Of a stretch of 64,000 nucleotides of DNA, positions 12,590 to 24,097 are shown piece by piece. The notes below the pieces were generated by a model, which was not told the origin of the DNA, did not search any database, and saw only the letters and a program-made list of their open reading frames with translations. Both the position numbers and the translations under genes were made by a program. Location: positions 6,985,749-7,049,748 of the forward strand of contig OU744720.1 in assembly GCA_916613615.1 (NCBI GenBank), written 5' to 3'. Origin of the DNA: Steromphala cineraria (lineage: Eukaryota > Mollusca > Gastropoda > Trochida > Trochidae). The number at the start of each line of letters is the position of its first letter. Within the stretch, counting starts at the first letter, position 1.

Positions 12590-12925
12590 GAAACTTTACA
12601 TCTCAATCAACATTCACATTTTGATTTGCACTTCTACATCAACAATTGTTTCTCTTTTTACCAACTGAATCTACTTCTACACCTTCAGAAATCTTTATAT
12701 TATTTTTTAGACTTATGTCTATATTTACATTAACATTGACATCTATTACTTCATCATCCATCATTTCATCAACATTAACATCAACAACACATTCATCATT
12801 TGATATAGTATTACTTTCAGTGTATCCACATGGTTCAGTTAATCATCCATCATTTCATACTTTCAAATTCAGCTCCACATTCTCAATATTTTCATCCATA
12901 ATGTCCACGCCATCTATATATATAT
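12590..12925. repeat. minisatellite of ACATTAACATTCACATC type
   Basis: Degenerate repeats of CATCACTTCATTAACATT and similar phrases. The same phrase dominates 13735-14870. The open frame across it is Ser/Thr/Phe-rich and is a by-product. Confidence 0.6.
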
Positions 12926-13140
12926 ATATACATACAGAAATGAGTAGGAACACGGTTTAAATTGTAATATAGATGAAATTGAAAACACATACAATTGGAA
13001 ACACATAAATAAGATGCCTTTGTCTCAAATCTGAACTCAAAAACAAAATGGTTAACGTTTCAATATTAAATTCTCCACAGCATTCCCCTGACAAATGAAC
13101 TTATGCATAAGACGAAAATTAAAGTTGAAAACAAGCTTTT

Positions 13141-13341
13141 GTGAGTGAGAAAAGATACAATCAGTCATCTTTTTTCGACTGTCCCGTTGTCCAAAATATA
13201 TGGAAACAACTTAAGAAATGGATAGAGACAAGTACCGAAGCTCGCATTGATGTATCCACATCTGACTTGCTAAGGATATCTCGAATAAACGAACAGAGTA
13301 CTAAACACGACCATTACAACTGTAAAAGTACAACCTATTAA
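13141..13341 (+). pseudogene. LINE ORF2 3' fragment (zinc-binding region)
   Basis: The translation includes SSFFDCPVVQNIWKQLKKWI, which has the look of the C-terminal zinc-binding region after the reverse transcriptase domain of L1/Tx1-type LINEs (an H/F-FDCP-V-IW pattern). The first zinc-binding Cys pair and all the RT are missing, so this is a dead 3' remnant. It is followed by A-rich sequence (13340-13370), compatible with a LINE tail. Confidence 0.65.
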
Positions 13342-13734
13342 AAACAAAACAAAATTGGAATAAAACCAAATTTAAATTACATCGAAAATGACATTGAAAA
13401 AACCCATATGATACTGAAAAGGGAAACGTTTTCTCAACTTGCAATTACTCAAAATGTATGAAATTCTGGTCAACCTGCCACTTCATGACTTGCTGTTTAA
13501 TGACTTACAAAATTCTCTTCACACCCATGGTTCGCTAGTTCCAGCCGATGCTCGCAGGTTTCACCGCAATGCATAGCCGCAATTGTGTTGCGGGATTTCT
13601 CCCTGCAATAATACTAGCAGCCGTGATATCAATGAAATACCCCTGAAAGCGGTGGTAAGCCCCACATCACCTCACACAAACCACTCACCATAACTTCAGT
13701 AAGGTTCACAACCAATACTTAATACTTTGCTGTT

Positions 13735-14870
13735 CAATTTCACATCCATCACTTTTCATCCATCACTTTATTAAATTTTACATCATCACTTCATTAACGT
13801 TGATATCCACCACTTTTTAGCTCATCAGATCTGAAAGACACGATGGGCGTATGGCATGGCATGGCGTCCGTCCATCCGTCCATCCGTAAACTTTTCACAT
13901 TTTCGACTTCTTCTCCAGAACAAATTACTCGAGAGAGTTGAAATTTGACTTCTTGGCCAATAAGGATTCTAAATTGTAGATTTCGTGACCTCATGACCCC
14001 AAATGGGGTCACAGGGGTCAAAACTTTTAAAAAACCTATTTGCATCTTCAGTCTTCTTCAGTTCCAAAAGGTCTAGAGAGCTAAAAGGTTGTGAGTAGAC
14101 TCCTCCTGATAAGGGCCACAGGACCACGCCCTAAAATCTATTTTATCTTCTTCTCCAGAAGCATAAAGCCTAGAAAGCTGAAACTTTGTGTACAGACTCC
14201 TTGACTAGTGAGGATTATAAATTTTAGCTTCGGTGGTCCTGTGGCTCCTAATAAGGGCTACAGAGGCCACACCCTTACAACCTATTTACATCTTCTTCTC
14301 CAGAAGCATAAGGCCTGGAAAGCTGTGACAGACTCCTTGACTAGTGAGGTTGATTATTGTAGATTTAGTTGCCCTGTGGCACCTACTAAGGGGGGGGGGG
14401 GGGGGGGGGGAACCACATTGGCCACACCCTAAAACAAAATCAAATGTAAAGCCTGATGAGCTACAGTGCCAACGGCTCTATTTTTGATTTTCTAATTCAT
14501 CTCCACGTCAACTTTCACATCAATCACTTCATTAACATTTACATAAAAAATCCAAAACTTCATTAACATTCACAACCATCCCTTCAATAATATTCAAACC
14601 AATCACTTGATTAACGTACGTTCACATCCATCACTTCAATAACGTACGTTCACATTCATCTCTTCATTTACATCAACATTCACATCCACATCCCACACTT
14701 CATTAACATTCACAACCATCCCTTCAATAATATTTAAACTAATCACTTCATTAACGTAAGTTCACATTCATCTCTTCATTACCATTAACATCCATCGCAT
14801 TAAATGTCTACATGAACGTCTACACAACTCCATTCTCATTAACATCTACATCCGAGGTTACATTCATTCT
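13735..14870. repeat. minisatellite of TTCACATCCATCACTTCATT type, interrupted
   Basis: Diverged tandem phrases built on CATTAACATTCACATCCATC occupy 13735-13815 and again 14486-14870. One internal block (ACATTCACAACCATCCCTTC) recurs at about 14567 and 14706. The array is split by element copy 2 at 13818-14485. Confidence 0.7.
13818..14485 (+). mobile_element. TAGCTCATC...GATGAGCTA element, copy 2
   Basis: It has the same ends as copy 1 (TAGCTCATC at 13818, GATGAGCTACAGTGCC near 14455) and the same GGCATGGCATGG segment, but only about four diverged core units. It contains an uninterrupted run of 21 G at 14390-14410. It sits inside the minisatellite, so the insertion is younger than the array. 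Confidence 0.75.
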
Positions 14871-16000
14871 ATTCTTCGGTTGTACCGTTTCTTGTTTCAA
14901 TAGGTTGTAACTCGTAACTACCTTCCTGTATGAGTTTACCTTTAAACCCTTGGTAATACGGTTCCCGGTAATACATCTCAACCCTCATCTCATCAACATT
15001 AACACACAGGAAGCCGATGACATATTTTATAGGGGTTAAAACAATACTCATCCTCTGTTGGGATACGAACGCGATCCATCGAAGGTTTCCTCTGTTCAGC
15101 GGTCCGAGAATAGCCGAAAGAGATAGGCTGCTCGTCACTGTATTGATATGGTTAAAGGAATGAGGTCATCTGACAGAGTCACGTGTCCATTCTACAATCT
15201 CTCCAATGTCAAAGAAGTTGCTATGTGGGTATACAACAGTTCTGTTGGACGTCAATAGATATTACTTGGTGATTATGAACATGATATACCACACTTCGAA
15301 AAATAACTCATAGAATAGCGTGCATTATCAGTGTTCTTATGTAATGTTTCGTTTTTTTCGACTTTAATTTTATTCCGCCTTCAAAGTTATATTTCGCTTA
15401 ACACATAATGTGTTCTCTGATTTTTAACTTAATTCTGAGTCATTCACAAAGTTTAGATTATAGTGAAAATAAAAGTTCAATGACAATAAATAATATGACG
15501 AAGTGAACATCGATACATATTACACTATTCGATGATATCAGTGATTTCAGTGATCACTGACCTTTGTTTTTAAACTATATTGGCGATGTTTATTTGTATT
15601 GTTATTTAATGGAAAACGTTCGAGTTGATGTTCTTGCTTCAGATTGGTTGATTAGACTACTGCGTCTACGTAACGATATACCTTTTAGATGCATTAGTCA
15701 TTGTGGAATGGCACCGAAAGATTGTGTAGTTCATCAGTTCGGGAATAAAAATACATGCTTTGCTCCATAACAGAAGTTTGGGCTAAAAAATGACATCGAT
15801 ACAAATCAGGGTTTCAATCGTGCATTTATCACTCATGGTCATGAGATTGCAACTTTTCAGAAGAAATATAAGTTGCACCCGATATGCCATGGACACGGAG
15901 GAACCTATACTTACGCCACTCCCATGCTTACTGCGCCTTTAAAGCGATGGACAACCTGTTACTATAATCCGTTGCTTTTTACATGTTCCAAAGGTCAAAT
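14871..16000. other. intergenic, nothing recognised
   Basis: Short open frames only. None shows family resemblance or splice-flanked structure. Confidence 0.4.
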
Positions 16001-16455
16001 TAGCTCATCTGGTCTGTAAGGAACGGTGGGCTTTGGCATGGCGTGGTGTCCGGCGTCCGTCCGTCCATCCGTCCGTCCATGCGTCCATCCGGCCGTAAAC
16101 TTTGTGGAATTTCGACTTCATCTTCAGAACCATAAGGCCTAGAAAGCTGAAACTTTGTGTACAGACTCCTTGACTAGTGAGGATAATAAATTGTAGCTTT
16201 GCTGGCCCCGTGGCCCCTTATAAAGGCCACAGGTACCACGCCCTCAAAAACGTATTTTCATCTTCTTCTCCATAAACATCCTTCTCCTAAAAAAGCTCTT
16301 ACTTTGTGTACAGACTCCTCGACTAGTGAGGATTAATAATTGTAGATTTTGTGACCCTGTGGCCCCTACTAAGGGGGGAACCACAATGGCAACACACTAA
16401 AGCACAATCAAATGTAAAGCCTGATGAGCTACAGACTCAATGGCTATATTTTTTC
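16001..16455 (+). mobile_element. TAGCTCATC...GATGAGCTA element, copy 3
   Basis: TAGCTCATC at 16001, the GTCC/ATCC microsatellite, about two core units, then AAAGCCTGATGAGCTACAGA and TGGCTATATTTTTT. This is the shortest of the three clear copies and gives the minimal element. Confidence 0.75.
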
Positions 16456-17284
16456 TCATAACTAGATGTACGAGAAAGATGCCTGGATGAAAGCATTAAA
16501 CTTCAAGGAAATCTCAAGTATATCAAGACAATCTGTTGTGTTGAAGACTATGAACAAACGGATGTCTAGGAGCCTATCACATAGACACCTAATACTTTAT
16601 TTTTGTACACCTCTGACGTATAAAAAGTGCTTCATCAACAGACACAAATTACTTCTCATATTTCACTGTCTCGTTATATGTAACAATATTGGTAACAATT
16701 TGTGGTCTTCCTGAAAAAATGGGTTTTCAGCTGCATCCCCCCTTTTGGTAGAAAAATCACCGATATTTTGTTAAGAAGGTATATGGCAACATTTTGCGAT
16801 TTTTTTAGTCATTATCTTGATTGACCAATTCAAGTCAACGTCTTCAATGGTAAATAGCTCATCACCTATACATCCATCCTTAATAATCCACAGTTTATCT
16901 GCCGTATGTTTTTGTCTTTAGTGGTTGTGTGTATGTACATGTTAATTGCCAATTTTAATCAAACATTCCAAAATGAAAACAAAGATCAAAAACAATTTCT
17001 CCTGCGTTTGCTTGGCAACTCACTAAAAACCTCCACCAAAACGTCACTCTCATATATATAAAGCAGTTCATCAATGAAATATTGGCATTTTTTATGTTGA
17101 ACAACTTCTTAACGCCTCTCAAATAATTAAACAGCTATTCATGTTGAAGAAATTAATCTCCAAATCAATTAAGATTCCATTTTGGACTTTACCGACTGTA
17201 CTTCCACGTAACCTAATTGCTTCAAATATCCAAGATGTTCAACAAAAAAAAAAGGTCGGCAATACTTCCTTATCCTTTTGAACA
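16456..17284. other. intergenic, nothing recognised
   Basis: AT-rich. No gene or repeat family seen. Confidence 0.4.
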
Positions 17285-17565
17285 ATTATACACTAAACCC
17301 CAAAAGAAACTATCCATTTTTAGAATTCAAATATATTCTTAATTTACTTTAGCTAAATGTTAAGTTTTATGGAAACAGGTCGCCAAAACGTAACATTTCA
17401 GTTGTTCATCTCAGAAATATATTAGTTACGTGATTTTCATGACTTTTGTTGAAAACTGAGAAAACACGTTTTTCTTTGATCATTGTTTCGCACATTCATT
17501 ATTGAAAGTGAGTTAGCAAGCGATCAATTCACATGTGAGCCAGGTCATATAAAACCAATTTTAAA

Positions 17566-18535
17566 ATGCCTAGATTGACATGGGTGCTTCAAATGTTCTT
17601 ATTGCAAGAACATTCTGTTGTCATCGAAAAACCATCGAAAATTTGATGAAACGTTATAGGGACACGGGAACAACATTAGATAGATCGCGTACAGGTAAAC
17701 CACGTGTGACGTCACGTCGGGAAGACCGATACTTAAGAACTCTCCATCTCCGAAATCGATTCCTGACAGTTGCAGAATCGGCGTCTACGGCTCTCGGGAG
17801 GGTGCTTAGTCAATCAACCGTCAGAAGGAGGTTAAGAGCAGCAGGGATTTGGGCCCGTCGACCTTATTGTGGCCCAACGTTGACACGTCAACATCGACAT
17901 AACCGATTAATCTGGACAAGACATGTACGAAGGTGGCAGCTTCGTGATTGGTGAAATGTTATGTTCACCGATGAAAGTAGGTTTTGTTTATATAAGCATG
18001 AGGCAGAGTCCGCGTTTATCGCCGTCAGGGAGAAAGAAACGCTCCAAATTGTGTTGCAGAGGTCCAGGCACACGGTGGGGGGAGTGTGATGGTTTGGGGC
18101 GGTTTCCGAGGAGAAAACAAGTCGCCACCGGTGATCGTTATTGGTAACATGACTTCGCAAAGATACATTGATCAAGTTCTTCGTCCTGTTGTGTTGCTTT
18201 TTCTTCAGAATCACCCGGGAACTTTGTTTCAATATGATAACGCGCCTGCACATTCAGCAAGAGCAGTGTCAACATTCCTGGAAAACAATAACGTCAACGT
18301 CTTGCCGTGGCCGTCACGTTCTCCTGATCTCTCTCCAATTGAACACATGTGGAACTGCCTAGGGAGGCGAATCAGGAATAGAGCAAACCCTCCAGTCAAC
18401 CTGAGGCAGCTGGAACAAGCCCTACAGGACGAATGGGGGAACATCCCTAACGTCACCGTCAGACGTCTCACGACATCAATCAGACGTCGAGTGTTTGCCT
18501 GCATAACAGCTGAAGGTGGACATACGAAGTATTGA
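17566..18535 (+). pseudogene. Tc1/mariner-type DD34E transposase remnant
   Basis: This is a Tc1-family transposase remnant. N-terminal helix-turn-helix domains are recognisable (HRKTIENLMKRYRDTG, then RSRTGKPRVTSRREDRYL). A second HTH-like STVRRRLRAAGI follows. The DDE core has D in FTDESRF (codon 17970-17972), D in QYDNAPAH (18236-18238) and E in SPIEHMWN (18341-18343), with 34 residues between the last two. It is broken in three places: a frame break with a small deletion between the ATG at 17566 and the frame from 17580, a TGA at 17952-17954, and a one-base shift near 18030-18040 ahead of the GGGSVMVWGG segment. A possible left terminal repeat begins near 17292 (ACTAAACCCCAAAAG). A clear right partner was not found. 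It cannot encode active enzyme. Confidence 0.9.
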
Positions 18536-18650
18536 TGACTATGGACTCCATATTCCATAAATTCATTAACATGTGATCAGAAACTTCGATTTCTAAAAAA
18601 TGGAAATTAACATTTCACACCATGTACCAGTGTTAATAAAACGTTTCCTG

Positions 18651-19299
18651 GCTGTAAGTTAAACGTGTTTGAACTGACCATTGTTGCACCAGACTATTGT
18701 TCAGAGCAGAACATGTTATAAATGGAGGTTTTGATATTTTACAAAAAACAAATACGTGTCATGTGTGGCGCTAATACGTGTTATTGTGGGCAGGTGTTGA
18801 TTTTTGTGAAAGGTGAATTCACAGAATGACCGTCATAACCGACGAAAGTTGATATTAATGACAATGAATCCATTTAAATAGATACGACGTTCAAACTAAA
18901 ATGTAAGATTATTTGAAAAGTAAGATAACATTTTTAAGGGATACTTTACTCAAGAAACAAAAAACAGTTTCAAGAGCACATCAATTTAGATAATGCTGAA
19001 ATTCTACACGTGATATTTGCTGTTGATCAGAAGATGACGTGCGCGACACTGACGTATGTCACCCGACCACAGAATAAATATCATTCACAGTACACAGAAC
19101 CACAACTGTCTCTGTCTTGTCTCCCATGACAGTCTATCGGTGAACTGGTCACGTAGGTGTCTCTGGGCGCTGCTGAGACTGGGGCGCCTGGTAACATCAG
19201 ACGTCAATTCACAGGTAGACTAATGAGCTCCCCGCGCACCTGCCTCTCTCACCTGTAATCCGGGCGATATCACTTCATAACTGGTATACACACACATAT
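18651..19299. other. intergenic, nothing recognised
   Basis: No supported feature. Confidence 0.35.
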
Positions 19300-19368
19300 A
19301 TACACACCCTGTTACGTTTGGAGACTTCTGACAAGGGATTAGTGAATCCACTGGCGCTAAGAACAAGG
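19300..19368 (+). other. candidate 5' UTR exon of the 23.1-kb gene
   Basis: A CA/TA-rich stretch with ATATATAC (19293-19304) precedes sequence ending in a strong donor, AACAAG then GTAGGTGA, near 19367. The next downstream acceptor with a coding exon on this strand is at 23147. The pairing is an inference from splice signals and order only. Confidence 0.25.
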
Positions 19369-21185
19369 TAGGTGATTGACATTTTGGAAAACATGTCGGT
19401 TCATAGATTTTTAGCTGTAAATATTTTGTTTCTAGAATTCCTCGATTAGAAGAATAAAGGAGTCTAGATTCCCATTGATTTTAGGAAAGTGCTTTTTTTC
19501 TTAAATAACTGAAAAGTGTTCAGTCACCCTTCGACAGTAGGCCCTACCGTATTTGTATATTTTTTTCAAAAGTTCAATGTTTATACCCCTGGATCCGCCA
19601 ATTGTTAAATATAAGGGAAGGATGCTTATTTTCCAACTAACGAAGTTATGTTTATCTCTGACACCCAGAATTCTTATCTGCAAATATAGCATGCATGGAT
19701 ATTCCTATAGCACCTTTTGAAAAAAATATTCATTCAATGGCTCTATCTGAACATTCTCATTTTGTGGATCTAATTGCTAGCGAAAGGCAAGACTTCGAAG
19801 CCACAGGGATGTCTATTGAAACAAATTACCAATACAATTTACGTGACTGATGCTGAATAAACAATAATTCTGCATCTCTGTGTACGTGAATATCGTATTT
19901 ACAATTTATGATCAACGTTATGGTTAGGTTGTACCTCGTGAGAAATATCATTTTAAAAATTGCAGTTCAATGAAGTTAAGATGAGGTGTGTCTTAATTAA
20001 ACCTGACCCCTTGCAACATTAACGTCCTGGCATGTATCAAATGTGTATTTCGCTTGAATTGTATATACATCTATCACCAATGGCCCAGTCAGCGTACTTC
20101 TTGCACATGTTGAAAGCAATTACATTTTCATAGCATATTAAACTGTAACTGGTATATTTTCTGAGACCTATATTTTCAAAATAACATATGAACATGGTTA
20201 TCTAACATTTGAAGCCAAAATTACTGTGTATATATTTTAAGAATTTTGAATCAAAGAATCATGTACATTACATTTATCATATAATGGAGGGTGTTTTCGA
20301 TGCAATAAAGCTATCTGATAAACTTGGTATCCGATTGCCTCAAAATCTGATAAAGATGCAAATTAGGTCAAAACACGAACTATTTTCTCAAAACTCCATG
20401 CATGTCATGCGAGTCCTAAAACGGTCACTGACCATTGATAACGTCGTCTGGAGTTTTCAGGTTTTGTGTTTTTTATCGAATAAAATATCGTACAAAAGCC
20501 GTTAGGGTAAACTTATCACGCGTTCGTATTTAGGAAATTATAGCTTGGTTATCGAAGCATTTCAAGTTGTTTTCATCGTTCGTTTACAAAATATAACGAT
20601 ATGCAGCTAACAATATCGACTATCGAAAAAATATGTGCTTCAATTTTCGTGAATAACATAGGCCTAGATCGCTTTGACCATGTCGGTTACCAACTTATCA
20701 GCAAAAACAAACCATATTCTAGTGATAATAACCATTATCTAGTAGCGGAGTAACAAACGCAACAACCTCACCTTCACAAATAGTCGGCGTTTGGTCTAAG
20801 GATACCGTAACTGAACTGGCGTTACAACAATGAGAATGCAGCTTTTCAAAATGCAGTTAGAGTTACTTCCCCTGTTGTAGCGACGTTGACAAGTGGTTCT
20901 TACACATTTTGTGTTATAAAAAAATACAATATTTATTCGTGCACTGAGAATAAAACTGAAAATGTTGATAGATTGTTGAAGACGTTTCTAACACTGTGAA
21001 AAAAATAATTTAATGAAGGAATATTTCCAGACTGTTCACAACTATACATCACCGACAATATGACCTTCACCTTGGTTTATTGTGAAAGCAATTACTCCGC
21101 GAAATCTAGGTCAAACATATTTTAAGTAGGAATCATATTTTTGTTTTAACCCGTTTATTTCAAAATGACATTATATGATAAAGAA

Positions 21186-21320
21186 ATTATTAACCTCGTG
21201 TGTTTCCGTATCATTAATATCATATAATAGGAATAAAAATATATGTATTATGCTCGCATAATACAAATTTTATTCCTATTATATGATATTAATGATACGG
21301 AAACACACTCGGTTAATAAT
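21186..21320. repeat. long near-perfect foldback (about 54-bp arms)
   Basis: The left arm, 21186-21240, starts ATTATTAACC. The right arm, about 21266-21320, ends GGTTAATAAT. The arms match almost completely. The loop holds its own perfect 8-bp hairpin (GTATTATG and CATAATAC). It could be a short MITE with TTAACC/GGTTAA ends. Confidence 0.85.
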
Positions 21321-21520
21321 CTCTATTTATCCTCCAAATTTTGTTTTTGCATCTTAATAATCATACATAGAGAATGTCATATATAATTCTCCTGAACTGT
21401 TTGAGAAAGAAATAACAAAGGAAATTGTATAAGAAAAACATAAGAAATTATATGGATGAACAGCTTATTTGACAGTAGCGACGTTTCCTTATACCGTTAT
21501 CGAACATATCATTGACAACA

Positions 21521-21839
21521 TTAAAGGGGAAGTAGCACGTTTTTAGCGGGAATATAAGGTGATGTCAGGAAAATGAAATAAATGGTTCCAAATGAAAGAC
21601 AACATACACAATGTAAAATTCAGCAATGTGATTCCTTTTTCTTAAAAAAATGAATTAAAGGTGGTCGCACAAAAATGGACTTTATGCGAATCTTTATAAT
21701 TTCTGTTTGACTATGGATGATTGGTTTGTGTAATTAGATTGTTGACATTCTCAATTTGATACATTTTGCATCAACGTTCAAATATCAGTGAACAATTTCA
21801 AATGTAGAATTTCCAAAAATCGTGCTACTGCCCCTTTAA
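21521..21839. mobile_element. MITE, AGGGGCAGTAGCACG family, copy 1
   Basis: TTAA flanks with terminal repeats AGGGGAAGTAGCACGTTTTT and their inverse CGTGCTACTGCCCCT. The interior GATGTCAGGAAAATGAAA is shared with the three other copies in the window. Length 319 bp, no ORF. Confidence 0.85.
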
Positions 21840-23152
21840 GCGATATTTATCGCTGAAGCATTTGTTTATAAAATTGTTTTCCAGGAAAAGTAAATTTAAA
21901 ACGTTTGAAAACAATTCCTAATTTCCACAGAAACCTACTTTCACTTATTTATTGAAATTTGAGTAACGCCTCATTATTTTCATTCTGGAAATACATCGAT
22001 TCTTACACCGTAGGTATATTGATTACTTGGTTTGATTAATAATCTACATGTAATTACCAGCCGGTTTTTGGTCTTTTAAACAAGTTTCCACTGCTAAATG
22101 GAACGTCTCTATCAAAAGGTTTCTATCATTCTTTTTCTCGTCTTCGCGATATAGATCTTATTCTAATTTATATTAATTTCTATTGATTAAAAAAAGCTCA
22201 GGTGTTCTTATCGTTACCGAAACTTCGTTTGTATACATTAATTCGTTTGTTTTTATTTGCAAAAGGTTTGGCAAACATAAAATATTCAACAAACATTTCG
22301 TCTAATTCACAATCAACATCCGTATTTTGGCCAACAATAAACCAAAGAAGGTTCAGTGTCTACGGCCACACCCACATATACATGTCAAGTTGAATTTGCT
22401 TATCTGATTGGCTACAGTGAGAGGCGTTTCTAGTTACGATAGTAACGAATATTTCAATTATTTTGTTTTGCCCATCAAGAGTGATACATTTAATAACGAA
22501 TGGTTCATCCTTCATCCTTTGGCATGGTATTAGATGTTAAGGTATCAGAGAGTCATTATATATGGTAAGGTTATAGTTTATGTAATAGCTGAGATTATTA
22601 CACTTGACCGACTTGTAGTGAGTATATGTGATCACTGATTTCCTAACAGGTGAGGATGCGCGAATTATCGCTATATTCCTGAATATATCCAATATATCGA
22701 ATGTTTTAAAGTAAGGCATCTTAAATTGTTGAAAAACACAAACCAATAAAACGTACTTTTACTTAAAAAGTTCTTGTGAGTTCTTGTTTTGGAAAAGATA
22801 ATGTGTTCACAACCTCATAACCAATAATTGAAAAACCTCCATTTACAATGACTGCTGTTCTTGTCCTTGTTTGTAGTCGAATTGTTTTTTTTAAATCATT
22901 CTTTGAGAAGTACCAATATTTTGCAAGACATATCACAACAAGTTCTTATGTATCGCAATATATATTACAATACGTAAATGATGAATGCTGTCCATCCTTA
23001 CCGTAAGAGGCATGGTGATTTAATTACTATCAACTTAAATGATAAACATTAATTTACATATTCACATTAACCTCTTGCCATTCCATAGCCTGTTTGATAA
23101 ATGGAGATGTGTTCCTGTTTTTATAAACAATTCTATTTCATTCACAGAAGCC

Positions 23153-24097
23153 ATGGAACATTTTAACAGAAAACAAGAACGGTATGATGCCTCTGAGATA
23201 TTCCAGCAAGAAACGTTTACTGACCTGAAACCAAGGAAACCAAAGCCAAAACCAAAACCTTCCCTCAACCACAGCAAGACGACGATGCCACAAGGGTATC
23301 CAAGTTACCCAAGAGAGAAACCCCTGATATATCCCTACATGAGTGAAATAGGAAGAACGCACCCCTACCAATGTGACAGTCCTACTCGAGACCTCCGCGA
23401 CCCCAGTGAGGGGACCAGAGGGTTGCCCATCATCAATGACAAGTATCAGGACACACGTGCAGACCATTTTTCACAACTGGAGTACATGCATCTTCCCCCG
23501 ATTTTACCTCACGGAAGATACTTAATTAACCAGGTTTCCACTTTCTCGACTACTCCTACTTCTACGAAAGCCATGAGACGGGCCGAGCACATAAGCCGGA
23601 AGAAAGTGCTTCAATCCACCTACTGTTACTCCCCTCAGAAGTCTCACGTGGACAGTGTCAGACACCGAGGGAGGACAGAAGGAAATGGGGACGTCCCCAA
23701 GAACCTTCTCAGTTGCAGAGATGTGGAAAAACTGAAATCAGGGACTGTTCACTATAACAATATCCTTCCGCCGATCGGCGAGACATACCAAGTGCGCACG
23801 GACTACTACAGAGGAGTGTTGTGTAAGTCGGACTCGGACTCGTCTGGTTGCTCAATGGTCTCGTCTGATAGCATCGACCTTGACCTTAACAACACCTCGG
23901 AGGTCGGGGACTTCTTTGGGTCGATGCGGAAGTACTTCATCAACTGCGACGAAAAGCTGTCTTACTTCCTGTCCCGACACGGCGACAAGCGGCGGGACGC
24001 GGTGTGCGAGGAACTAGACCGATTTGACGAGACAGGGGGATTGGCAGACCTCGTCAGACAACACGTCATCACCGAGATGCTGTCGCTCTATTTCTGA
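23153..24097 (+). CDS. hypothetical protein, 314 aa, single coding exon
   Basis: I do not recognise this protein. A polypyrimidine tract and acceptor (TTTCATTCACAG) end at 23147, then the ATG follows in the context GAAGCCATGG, giving 314 aa to a TGA. The open frame begins further upstream but those codons lie inside the intron. Base use becomes GC-richer than the flanks towards the 3' end, which supports real coding. The N-terminus is hydrophilic, with a basic Lys-Pro repeat (RKPKPKPKP, about 31-39) and many Tyr-Pro pairs. An acidic Ser cluster (SDSDSSGCSMVSSDS) lies at about 228-242. The last 60 residues look like a compact helical domain (DFFGSMRKYFINCDEKL, then EELDRFDETGGLADLVR). There is no signal peptide or membrane segment. 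An upstream non-coding exon is likely. Confidence 0.8.
   Translation: MEHFNRKQERYDASEIFQQETFTDLKPRKPKPKPKPSLNHSKTTMPQGYPSYPREKPLIYPYMSEIGRTHPYQCDSPTRDLRDPSEGTRGLPIINDKYQDTRADHFSQLEYMHLPPILPHGRYLINQVSTFSTTPTSTKAMRRAEHISRKKVLQSTYCYSPQKSHVDSVRHRGRTEGNGDVPKNLLSCRDVEKLKSGTVHYNNILPPIGETYQVRTDYYRGVLCKSDSDSSGCSMVSSDSIDLDLNNTSEVGDFFGSMRKYFINCDEKLSYFLSRHGDKRRDAVCEELDRFDETGGLADLVRQHVITEMLSLYF

Larger units (their letters stand above)
19369..23147. other. gene-poor stretch, possibly an intron
   Basis: Apart from the foldback at 21186-21320 and the MITE at 21521-21839, no feature is recognised. It would be the first intron of the unknown gene if the 19.3-kb exon is real. Confidence 0.3.

Noticed and set aside
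14869..15138. 89-codon minus-strand frame
   Set aside because: It starts at the edge of the minisatellite and shows no family signature.
17566..18535. Active Tc1 transposase
   Set aside because: An early frame break, a TGA and a later one-base shift disrupt the frame, although all three acidic residues remain.
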